The notes under the pieces are model-generated. The model was given only the letters and a program-made list of their open reading frames with translations, did no database searches and had not been told where the DNA came from. The translations under genes and the position numbers were made by a program. Source: Rhabditoides inermis (taxonomy: Eukaryota > Nematoda > Chromadorea > Rhabditida > Rhabditidae). From it: a stretch of 64,000 bases of DNA. This document shows positions 10,039 through 20,300 of the stretch, piece by piece (the stretch's first letter is position 1; each line of letters starts with the position of its first letter). Location: contig CAWZYM010000423.1 in the NCBI GenBank assembly GCA_963966185.1, positions 300,001-364,000 of the forward strand, in the 5' to 3' direction.

Positions 10039-10288
10039 TCCCCATCTCTCTCACCCCCCCTCTCTTTCCCTCCCCCCCCCCTCTCTCTCTCTTTTCTCTC
10101 TCTCTCTCTCTCTCTCTTCCCACAATCTCTCTCTCTCTCACCCAACCACCTGTGTCCAGGTGATCCGCAGTCTGGCTTTCGAAGACACCAACGTGCCATT
10201 CAATCTCATCATGATGGTCATCTACATTTTCGCCCTCTACTTTATTGGATACATTGGTCTGGTGGCGAGAGTGGTTCTCGCTAGATAA
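6510..10288 (+). CDS. ABCG (white/ABCG1-like) half-transporter, about 20 exons
   Basis: ATP-driven membrane half-transporter with an N-terminal nucleotide-binding domain and C-terminal membrane domain; ABCG proteins dimerise to export lipids, sterols or pigment precursors. Exons by splice signals: 6510-6550, 6652-6736, 6768-6853, 6895-6947, 7023-7132, 7294-7377, 7422-7497, 7557-7672, 7732-7819, 7863-7987, 8063-8117, 8158-8252, 8377-8475, 8525-8601, 8655-8740, 8782-8870, 9104-9225, 9499-9629, 9851-9972, 10160-10288, totalling about 620 codons, normal for the family. Visible motifs: Walker A GASGAGKST (spliced across exons 3-4), Q-loop YVQQEDLF, signature [12 protein letters not shown], Walker [14 protein letters not shown]-loop TIHQPSS. 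Hydrophobic stretches ([30 protein letters not shown]) give the membrane part. The ATG at 6510 keeps frame with exon 2, whereas the ATG at 6488 does not. One-base frame breaks appear near 7806, 7903, 7962, 8533, 8740/8782 and 9940, so it is either decaying or carries assembly errors. Confidence 0.88.
7137..7290. repeat. (CT)n/(CCCT)n tract filling an ABCG intron
   Basis: The intron 7133-7293 consists almost entirely of CT dinucleotides with CCCT blocks. Another (CT)n intron lies at 6556-6640 and a shorter one at about 8003-8045. Confidence 0.9.
8253..8370. repeat. (GA)n tract filling an ABCG intron
   Basis: GA dinucleotide repeat with GGAA interruptions, occupying the intron 8253-8376. It is purine-rich on the sense strand, opposite in sign to the (CT)n introns of the same gene. 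Confidence 0.9.
8874..9096. repeat. (GA)n/(GAAA)n tract filling an ABCG intron
   Basis: About 220 bp of GAGAAA-type purine repeat, occupying the intron 8871-9103. The acceptor GTGGTTCAG follows directly with almost no pyrimidine tract. Confidence 0.9.
9229..9484. repeat. (CT)n tract filling an ABCG intron
   Basis: About 255 bp of CT repeat with CCCC and TTT interruptions inside the intron 9226-9498. The purine-rich tract 9632-9838 fills the next intron, and the pyrimidine tract 9979-10140 fills the last. Confidence 0.9.
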
Positions 10289-10823
10289 ACACCCCCCCCC
10301 CCCCCTGTTTACATTGATATTCAACAAGCAAGAGCTACTCTTATAGAATTGACCAACTTACAATTGCCCCCGCTCGTATTTTAACAATGTGTGTGTTTGA
10401 TGATTGGTGTGATAAATTTATTGCTGCGAAAATGTTGAAGGTTCTGCATCTGTTGAAACTTTTTGCCGCCAGTCTCATTTGTCAATGCGAGCACGACAAT
10501 GATAGAGATGTGAGATGGAAACATCAATGCGAAAATATTTTCGGCGAAGGGTGAACACTGGCTGTGCTGACAAATTTCATCAACCGACACAATTTGATGA
10601 AGCAGTTCGCTCTCAATGATTACAGATGCACGTATCTTTTGTAGGCGCTGAATGTCGCGTCTCGGTCGAAGATATTGTAGCCAAGGATTGTGGCCTAGGA
10701 CTTAAGATTTGCATTGCTAGTGAATATGTCAAGTTCTTCCAGACACTGAAGTTGAAAGCAATACAACGTTCTCCACAAGCGTACTATCATTTAACTAGTT
10801 ACAACCTGGTTGGTTTGTGTTAA
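10289..10823. other. intergenic, nothing recognised
   Basis: The 3' flank of the ABCG gene starts with a 15-18-base C run just after the stop. No polyadenylation signal, ORF with family features or RNA gene could be supported. Confidence 0.5.
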
Positions 10824-11022
10824 TACAACCAGCGCGGCAGCGCTGGTTGGTTTGTGTTAAGAATAGTCACGCGCTAGAATCGGCAAAAGGCGACTGAACG
10901 AAAGGTCCCTTAGAATCTTTGCGAGAACAATGTGATGCTGATAGATGTTATCAGGATGTTAGAAAATGGTTAAGTTTCGATTTTGGTAACGCTAGCTGTT
11001 GTAGGAAGCGAGATACGCGCGC
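10824..11022 (+). repeat. dispersed ~200-bp repeat, copy 2
   Basis: Same-orientation copy of 44-242. It is preceded by a short duplicate of its own motif (CTGGTTGGTTTGTGTTAA at about 10,806 and again inside the repeat). It runs into a CG-rich segment and a long G run near 11,070-11,085. Confidence 0.7.
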
Positions 11023-11189
11023 GCGCGCCCTGAGGGGCAGGCAATCCCCCGTGTACGGATGGTTTTCTAGGGGAGGGGGGGGGGGGGTGGCGCGCACCGG
11101 CTGCCCTCAGCAGACAGGGAGTGCACATTCCGCACTGCCTGTGGATCGCACTGATATCGTTCAGATCGCGTGCCCTGCCATGCGCAAAG

Positions 11190-11254
11190 TAGTGGTGTGG
11201 TTAGCGATTGCGCCCGTTGAGATACATGGCTCGAGTTCGGTTCCGGCTGGTGGC
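11190..11254 (+). tRNA. tRNA-derived SINE head, degenerate
   Basis: GTGGTGTGGTTAGCGATTG resembles an A box with D arm, and GAGTTCGGTTCCGGC resembles a B box, 35-40 nt apart. Pairing of the stems is poor and no terminator-like T run follows at once, so this is read as a SINE head or tRNA pseudogene. Confidence 0.4.
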
Positions 11255-11457
11255 AAACCTTTTGTAATTCTATGATTTTACATAGAAATGACATTGGAAT
11301 TGTAAATTTTCCCATCAGCATTACCTAAGCTTTTTTTGCAAAATTTATACAATTTTGGACTCAACAAGGTGGGTGAACTGTTGGATTTCTTTAAAAAAAT
11401 GTTTGGTGGTTTTTGTTAATGCAATTAGATTTATATGAAATCCAATAAAAGTACATT

Positions 11458-11761
11458 CATTATCTTTTAAAAAGACTTCCGTAAGAGAAGAGTTTGTGTT
11501 ACTCAACGTAATGCAACAAAAGCTCATGCATTTTATCAATCGAAATAGTACACAAACCTGCTCCAATAGTTCAACAAGATATATATGATCGATCAGAAAC
11601 CGAAATCAATTTGCCGACGTACAACATTTGCTCGCAATAGTTTTTATTGCAGAAAGAGCAGGTTTGTTTACTATTTCGATTGATAAAATGCATGAGCTTT
11701 TGTTGCATTACGTTGAGTAACACAAACTCTTCTCTTACGGAAGTCCTTTTAAAAGATAATG
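11458..11761. mobile_element. fold-back (MITE-like) element with ~106-bp inverted arms
   Basis: Bases 11,458-11,563 and 11,656-11,761 are reverse complements with very few mismatches, around a loop of about 92 bp. The outer end is CATTATCTTTTAAAA; the inner arm end includes ACAAACCTGCTC. This GAGCAGGTTTGT motif also occurs at the inner arm ends of the 5,921-6,300 element, so the two may belong to related families. No ORF is present. Confidence 0.8.
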
Positions 11762-11827
11762 TGTGTTTGAATGGGAACGATGGATTCCTATATTAGATGT
11801 GTTGATGACAGAAGTGCTGTGTGTCAG

Positions 11828-12441
<614 letters not shown>

Positions 12442-12659
12442 GTACGCCATTCCTATCATAGCATGCATCATTTGTTGTTTCTCATCGAGTGCCTGTCACG
12501 TGATAACCCGTCCGTTGCAGTATACTGTATATACTGTACTATTCACTTCTCATTTTCCCGTCCCCGCGAGCGGTTGCCCCTTCCCGCGCTCCCTCGAATG
12601 ACCACCCGACGACAATGAAAGTCACCGCTGCCGCCGCTCGGAGATGAGTTTCTGTGGAG

Positions 12660-12945
12660 TATCAACTGATTCTCGATTTGAGGTCGTTCACTGTGAGACG
12701 ATAAGGCGACGCCGATTAAGCCTGTTGGGAGTGCACTAGTAGGGCGAAGCGCGGATTCTCGATTGGAGAAAAAGAAGGTGCAAAGCAAAATCGAACTGAA
12801 GGGCGACGGCGGCACCGGCGAACGGAAGAGAAGTACGTCGATGTGATTGATCGATATCTGGAGCCCTTCACTGTGAGACGATAAGCAGAAGCCGAATAAG
12901 CCTATTGGAAGTGCACTAGTGGGTAACTCACGGATTTCTCGGATT
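12660..12945. repeat. degenerate direct repeat with 180-bp spacing
   Basis: The core TTCACTGTGAGACGATAAG ... AGTGCACTAGT occurs at 12,687-12,740 and again at 12,867-12,920, exactly 180 bp apart, with flanking TTCTCGAT-like similarity. An open frame follows at 12,953-13,186, but I recognise no family in it. Confidence 0.6.
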
Positions 12946-13284
12946 TCGAAACATGATGGTGACGGAATGGATCGACCGGGAGCAAGTATGCAAATGGACG
13001 CGAGAAGTTCAAGAACTTTCGACGGTAGAGGCAACGTGGTCCATAGAGCTCACGCGTTCGAGGATGAATCAAGGCCGCATACTCTATATGGAAGAAGAAA
13101 GAAGATTCTCGAAAGATGCTACCCACCGGATGAGGCTTTGCTATAGGGAGCAATACCCTCCAAGGACCCATCCGGGGACTAAACACTAAACTTTTGTACA
13201 TTCCGCCCCAAGTTTGTATTTTGTGTTTTGTGTTATGTCTGCACCTATGGATAAACCATTATTATTATCAGTCTGTGCAAGTAA

Positions 13285-13420
13285 GAAAAGGGAGAGGGAA
13301 CAAGAGGGAGAGGGAACAAGAGAGAGAGGGAGAGAGAGAGAGAGAGAGAGAGAAGGAGAGAAAACGAGAGAGAAAGAAAAAGAGAAGGAGAGAGAGAGAG
13401 AGAGAGGAGAGAGAGCGCTA
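13285..13420. repeat. (GA)n-rich tract
   Basis: Purine-rich GAGAGA/GAAAAG sequence just before the first chemoreceptor-like exon. Its ACCGCAG end could serve as a splice acceptor. It has the same character as the purine introns of the ABCG gene. Confidence 0.85.
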
Positions 13421-14157
13421 CCGCAGACACCATCTGATGTACGTGTTCGACTCTGCCAATTGGATTCTCTCCATTGTCTTCGTTGCTGTGTCGATCGCTG
13501 TCTTCTGGTTTCTCGCGTGCTATCTCGTACTCATTCCAGGTGACGAGTTTCGGTGCGTTGCAATTGATAGTAAATTTATATTTTCGATTTAGAAACTATT
13601 TTTTATATTTATATTTTCGATTTAGAAACTATTTTTTACGACGCGATGAAATATATTCGAGTTGGGATGCGTCGGTCCGCTATACAGGGTGAGAAAATTA
13701 AGTGAGAGAAAGGGGGAAGAGAAATGTGAAAAATCAACATTCAGATCAATCGAACTTCTGGAACGGTGATTTTGTGGGATCAATGCATCACAATGCTGGC
13801 GACTATGTTCATTCTCGGCGGAAGCTTCTGTACGAACACATTGACTTCCATTTTGCACTCTACTTTCAGCCGTTGTCATCTTCCGCGGAGTGAAAACGTT
13901 TCTCGAAATAAGGCAAGTCACTTTGTCGGTCAAGTCGCGTAGTCTACAGAAGCAACTGTTCAGGGCATTAGTCTCACAGGTAGGACTGAGAGAAAGAGAG
14001 AGAGAGAGAGAGAGATTTGTCATTTGCAGACGGTGGTACCCTTTGTGCTCTCCTAAATTCCATGCTCTCCTATATTCCATGTATACCTTCATCGCGCCCG
14101 TATTCGCCATATACACGAGTGCGTATGTACAGTATGTACGTCGGAAGCGCCTTCAGC
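13420..14157 (+). pseudogene. nematode chemoreceptor (Str-type 7TM) gene, broken and truncated
   Basis: Exon 13,870-13,980 encodes VVIFRGVKTFLEI and then SRSLQKQLFRALVSQ. This matches the end of TM5 plus intracellular loop 3 of the Str-superfamily receptors, where a K/R-x-L-Q-x-Q-L-F-x-A-L-V pattern precedes TM6. It is followed by a GT..AG intron containing a (GA)n run. The next exon (from 14,030) starts TVVPFVLS and stops at TAA 14,054-14,056, inside a 17-bp tandem duplication (14,047-14,063 and 14,064-14,080). A hydrophobic exon at about 13,433-13,540 (ANWILSIVFVAVSIAVFWFL) may be an earlier TM segment. The coding similarity then runs straight into the satellite array at 14,158, so TM7 is missing. 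Such receptors sit in sensory cilia and detect odorants. Family-level certainty is moderate; that the gene is broken is fairly clear. Confidence 0.6.
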
Positions 14158-14312
14158 TTGTCTACAGACCAAGTTTCTGATAAAATTCATCAAGATGACT
14201 AAAAATAATTGAAAAAAAACATTATGTAAAATAATAGAAAGATGTCTCAGTGAACAAAACTCTTCCTTTCCCTATGTCTCTTTTTTGTAGTTATTTGATC
14301 GTTTCGTTAAGC

Positions 14313-14317
14313 AAAAA
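14313..14317 (-). terminator. T5 Pol III terminator of the tRNA-like cassette (representative)
   Basis: On the minus strand TTTTT follows the 3' end of the tRNA-like module by about five bases (CACACGAAAG, then TTTTT). The sequence GCAAAAACTTTCGTGTGCAG is kept in essentially every monomer, while nearby A and T runs vary in length. Confidence 0.55.
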
Positions 14318-14322
14318 CTTTC

Positions 14323-14393
14323 GTGTGCAGGGGGATTGAACCCGAGCCTTCCATTTGACGAAACAGCAACACTACCACTGCGCCATTCGACAG
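14323..14393 (-). ncRNA. representative tRNA-like Pol III cassette of the array
   Basis: First of 85 copies. On the minus strand the A box TGGCGCAGTGG (14,385-14,375) matches TRGYNNARNNG, and 43 nt further the B box GGTTCAATCCC (14,342-14,332) matches GGTTCRANNCC. That is the spacing of an intronless tRNA. Other copies end GTGT...ACAC and can pair for four bases, but the lower acceptor stem and outer T stem mismatch, so it is tRNA-derived rather than a canonical tRNA. No confident anticodon can be named. Transcription by Pol III would give an RNA of about 80-90 nt, stopping at the T5 run that follows. Confidence 0.6.
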
Positions 14394-17300
14394 TTCTTTT
14401 CGGTACTCTTTTCACAGGACTTGGCATTCAATCGAAAATGCGAAGTTCGATAATCAAAGAAATGACTTATTTTTTGCCGCGAACAGTTAGGTGTATATCA
14501 TATGAAGACGTTGCGTTATATTTTGTGAGTTGTCTACAGACCAAGTTTCTGATAAAATTCATCAAGATGACTAAAAACAATTGAAAAAAAAACATTATGT
14601 AAAATAATAGAAAGATGTCTCAGTGAACAAAAATCTCTCTCTTCCTTTCCTCATATCTCTCTTTTTGTAGTTCTTTGATCGTTTCGTTAAGCAAAAACTT
14701 TCGTGTGCAGGGGGATTGAACCCGAGCCTTCCATTTGACGAAACAGCAACACTACCACTGCGCCATTCGACAGTTCTTTTCGGTACTCTTTTCACACGAC
14801 TTGGCATTCAATCGAAAATGCGAAGTTCGATAATCAAAGAAATGACTTATTTTTTGCCGCGAACAGTTAGGTGTATATCATATGAAGACGTTGCGTTATA
14901 TTTTGTGAGTTGTCTACAGACCAAGTTTCTGATAAAATGCAATAAGATGACTAAAAATAATTGAAAAAAACAGTATGTGAAATAATTAAAAGATGTCTCA
15001 GTGAACAAAAATCTCTCTCTTCCTTTCCCCTTGTCTCTCTTTTTGTAGTTATTCGATTGTTTCGTTAAGCAAAAACTTTCGTGTGCAGGGGGATTGAACC
15101 CGAGCCTTCCATTTGATGAAACAGCAACACTACCACTGCGCCATTCGACACTTCTATTGGGTACTCATTTCACACGACTTGGCATCCGATAGAAAATGGA
15201 AAATTCGATAATCAAAAAAAATACTTCTTTTTTGCCGCGAACAGTTGGGTGTATTTCATATGAAGACGTTGCGTTATATTTTGTGAGTTGTCTACAGACC
15301 AGATTTTTGATAAAATTCAATAAGATGACTAAAAATAATTGAAAAAACAGTATGTAAAAAATTAAAAGATGTTTCAGTGAACAAAAATCTCTCTCTTCCT
15401 TTCCCCATATCTCTCTTTTTGTAGTTATTTGATTGTTTCGTTAAGCAAAAACTTTCGTGTGCAGGGGGATTGAACCCGAGCCTTCCATTTGACGAAACAG
15501 CAACACTACCACTGCGCCATTCGACACTTTTTTTTCGGTACTCTTTCACACGACTTGGCATTCAATCGAAAATGGAAAATTCGATAATCAAAGAAAATAC
15601 TTCTTTTTTTCCGCGAACAGTTGGGTGTATATCTTATGAAGACGTTGCGTTATATTTTGTGAGTTGTCTACAGACCAGATTTCTGATAAAATTCAATAAG
15701 ATGACTAAAAATAATTGGAAAAAACATTATGTAAAATAATTAAAAGATGTCTCAGTGAACAAAAATTGCTCTCTTATTTTCCCCATATCTCTCTTTTTGT
15801 AGTTATTCGATCGTTTCGTTTAGCAAAAACTTTCGTGTGCAGGGGGATTGAACCCGAGCCTTCCATTTGACGAAACAGCAACACTACCACTGCGCCATTC
15901 GACAGTTCTTTTCGGTACTCTTTTCACACGACTTGGCATTCAATCGAAAATGCGAAGTTCGATAATCAAAGAAATGACTTATTTTTTGCCGCGAACAGTT
16001 AGGTGTATATCATATGAAGACGTTGCGTTATATTTTGTGAGTTGTCTACAGACCAAGTTTCTGATAAAATGCAATAAGATGACTAAAAATAATTGAAAAA
16101 AAAAACATTATGTAAAATAATTAAAAGATGTCTCAGTGAACACAAATCTCTCTCTTCCTTTCCCCATATCTCTCTTTTTGTAGTTATTTGATTGTTTCGT
16201 TAAGCAAAAACTTTCGTGTGCAGGGGGATTGAACCCGAGCCTTCCATTTGACGAAACAGCAACACTACCACTGCGCCATTCGACACTTTTATTGGGTACT
16301 CATTTCACACGACTTGGCATCCGATAGAAAATGGAAAATTCGATATTCAAAAAAAATACTTCTTTTTTGCCGCGAACAGTTGGGTGTATATCATATGAAG
16401 ACGTTGCGTTATATTTTGTGAGTTGTCTACAGACCAGATTTTTGATAAAATTCAATAAGATGACTAAAAATAATTGAAAAAACAGTATGTAAAAAATTAA
16501 AAGATGTTTCAGTGAACAAAAATCTCTCTCTTGTTTTCCCCATATCTCTCTTTTTGTAGTTATTCGATCGTTTCGTTTAGCAAAAACTTTCGTGTGCAGG
16601 GGGATTGAACCCGAGCCTTCCATTTGATGAAACAGCAACACTACCACTGCGCCATTCGACACTTCTTTTGGGTACTCATTTCACACGACTTGGCATTCGA
16701 TAGAAAATGGAAAATTCGATAATAAAAAAAATACTTCTTTTTTGCCGCGAACAGTTGGGTGTATATCATATGAAGACGTTGCGTTATATTTTGTGAGTTG
16801 TCTACAGACCAGATTTTTGATAAAATTCAATAAGATGACTAAAAATAATTGAAAAAAACAGTATGTAAAAAATTAAAAGATGTTTCAGTGAACAAAAATC
16901 TCTCTCTTCCTTTCCCCATACCTCTCTTTTTGTAGTTATTTGATTGTTTCGTTAAGCAAAAACTTTCGTGTGCAGGGGGATCGAACCCGAGCCTTCCATT
17001 TGACGAAACAGCAACACTACCACTGCGCCATTCGACACTTTTGTTTCGGTACTCTTTTCACACGACTTGGCATTCAATCGAAAATGGAAAATTCGATAAT
17101 CAAAGAAAATACTTCTTTTTTTTCCGCGAACAGTTGGGTGTATATCTTATGAAGACGTTGCGTTTTATTTTGTGAGTTGTCTACAGACCAGAATTCTGAT
17201 AAAATTCAATAAGATGACTAAAAATAATTGGAAAAAAACATTATGTAAAATAATTAAAAGATGTCTCAGTGAACAAAAATCTCTCTCCTATTTTCCCCAT

Positions 17301-20300
17301 ATCTCTCTTTTTGTAGTTATTCGATCGTTTCGTTTAGCAAAAACTTTCGTGTGCAGAGAGGCTTGAACTCGAGCCTTCCATTTGATGAAACAACAACACT
17401 TCCACTGCGCCATTCGACACTTATATTCGGTACTCATTTCACACGACTTGGCATCCGATAGAAAATGGAAAATTCGATAATCAAAGAAAATACTTCTTTT
17501 TTCCGCGAACAGTTGGGTGTATATCTTATGAAGACGTTGCGTTATATTTTGTGAGTTGTCTACAGACCAAGATTCTGATAAAATTCATCAAGATGACTAA
17601 AAATAATTGAAAAAAACATTATGTAAAATAATAGAAAGATGTCTCAGTGAACAAAAATCTCTCTCTTCCTTTCCCTATGTCTCTTTTTTTGTAGTTATTT
17701 GATCGTTTCGTTAAGCAAAAACTTTCGTGTGCAGGGAAATGAAACCCGAGCCTTCCATTTGACGAAAGAGCAACACTACCACTGCGCCATTCGACACTTC
17801 TTTTGGGTACTCATTTCACACGACTTGGCATTCGATAGAAAATGGAAAATTCGATAATCAAAGAAAATACTTCTTTTTGCCGCGAACAGTTGGGTGTATA
17901 TCATATGAAGACGTTGCGTTATATTTTGTGAGTTGTCTACAGACCAGATTTTTGATAAAATTCAATAAAATGACTAAAAATAATTGAAAAAAAAACAATA
18001 TGTAAAAAATTAAAAGATGTTTCAGTGAACAAAAATCTCTCTCTTCCTTTCCCCATATCTCTCTTTTTGTAGTTATTTGATTGTTTCGTTAAGCAAAAAC
18101 TTTCGTGTGCAGAAGGATTGAACCCGAGCCTTCCATTTGCCGAAACAGCAACACTACCACTGCGCCATTCGACACTTCTTTTGGGTACTCATTTCACACG
18201 ACTTGGCATTCGATAGAAAATGGAAAATTCGATAATCAAAGAAAATACTTCTTTTTGCCGCGAACAGTTGGGTGTATATCATATGAAGACGTTGCGTTAT
18301 ATTTTGTGAGTTGTCTACAGACCAGATTTTTGATAAAATTCAATAAGATGACTAAAAATAATTGAAAAAACAGTATGTAAAAAATTAAAAGATGTTTCAG
18401 TGAACAAAAATCTCTCTCTTCCTTTCCCCATATCTCTCTTTTTGTAGTTATTTGATTGTTTCGTTAAGCAAAAACTTTCGTGTGCAGGGGGATTGAACCC
18501 GAGCCTTCCATTTGACGAAACAGCAACACTACCACTGCGCCATTCGACACTTCTATTGGGTACTCATTTCACACGACTTGGCATCCGATAGAAAATGAAA
18601 AATTCGATAATCAAAAAAAATACTTCTTTTTTGCCGCGAACAGTTGGGTGTATATCATATGGAGACGTTGCGTTATATTTTGTGAGTTGTCTACAGACCA
18701 GATTTTTGAAAAAATTCAATAAGATGACTAAAAATAATTGAAAAAAACAGTATGTAAAAAATTAAAAGATGTTTCAGTGAACAAAAATCTCTCTCTTCCT
18801 TTCCCCATATCTCTCTTTTTGTAGTTATTTGATTGTTTCGTTAAGCAAAAACTTTCGTGTGCAGGGGGATTGAACCCGAGCCTTCCATTTGACGAAACAA
18901 CAACACTACCACTGCGCCATTCGACACTTTTTTTGGTACTCTTTTCACACGACTTGGCATTCAATCGAAAATGGAAAATTCGATAATCAAAGAAAATACT
19001 TCTTTTTTTCCGCGAACAGTTGGGTGTATATCTTATGAAGACGTTGCGTTATATTTTGTGAGTTGTCTACAGACCAGATTTCTGATAAAATTCAATAAGA
19101 TGACTAAAAATAATTGGAAAAAAACATTATGTAAAATAATTAAAAGATGTCTCAGTGAACAAAAATTGCTCTCTTATTTTCCCCAAATCTCTCTTTTTGT
19201 AGTTATTCGATCGTTTCGTTTAGCAAAAACTTTCGTGTGCAGAGAGGTTTGAACTCGAGCCTCCCAATTGATGAAACAACAACACTTCCACTGCGCCATT
19301 CGACACTTATATTCGGTACTCATTTCACACGACTTGGCATCCGATAGAAAATGGAAAATTCGATAATCAAAGAAAATACTTCTTTTTTCCGCGAACAGTT
19401 GGGTGTATATCTTATGAAGACGTTGCGTTATATTTTGTGAGTTGTCTACAGACCAAGATTCTGATAAAATTCATCAAGATGACTAAAAATAATTGAAAAA
19501 AAACATTATGTAAAATAATAGAAAGATGTCTCAGTGAACAAAAATCTCTCTCTTCCTTCCCCTATGTCTCTTTTTTTGTAGTTATTTGATCGTTTCGTTA
19601 AGCAAAAACTTTCGTGTGCAGGGGGATTGAACCCGAGCCTTCCATTTGACGAAACAGCAACACTACCACTGCGCCATTCGACACTTCTTTTGGGTACTCA
19701 TTTCACACGACTTGGCATTCGATAGAAAATGGAAACTTCGATAATCAAAGAAAATACTTCTTTTTGCCGCGAACAGTTGGGTGTATATCATATGAAGACG
19801 TTGCGTTATATTTTGTGAGTTGTCTACAGACCAGATTTTTGATAAAATTCAATAAGATGACTAAAAATAATTGAAAAAACAGTATGTAAAAAATAAAAAG
19901 ATGTTTCAGTGAACAAAAATCTCTCTCTTCCTTTCCCCATAATATCTCTCTTTTTGTAGTTATTTGATCGTTTCGTTAAGCAAAAACTTTCGTGTGCAGG
20001 GGGATTGAACCCGAGCCTTCCATTTGACGAAACAGCAACACTACCACTGCGCCATTCGACAGTTCTTTTCGGTACTCTTTTCACACGACTTGGCATTCAA
20101 TCGAAAATGCGAAGTTCGATGATCAAAGAAATGACTTATTATTTGCCGCGAACAGTTAGGTGTATATCATATGAAGACGTTGCGTTATATTTTGTGAGTT
20201 GTCTACAGACCAAGTTTCTGATAAAATGCAATAAGATGACTAAAAATAATTGAAAAAAAAACAACATTATGTAAAATAATTAAAAGATGTCTCAGTGAAC

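Noticed and set aside
12953..13189. 78-codon ORF as a gene
   Set aside because: No recognisable domain, no splice context, and it lies beside a decayed 180-bp repeat. Left as unknown.
14323..14393. Calling each cassette a functional tRNA gene
   Set aside because: The A and B boxes fit, but the lower acceptor and T stems mismatch and no sound anticodon loop could be assigned.
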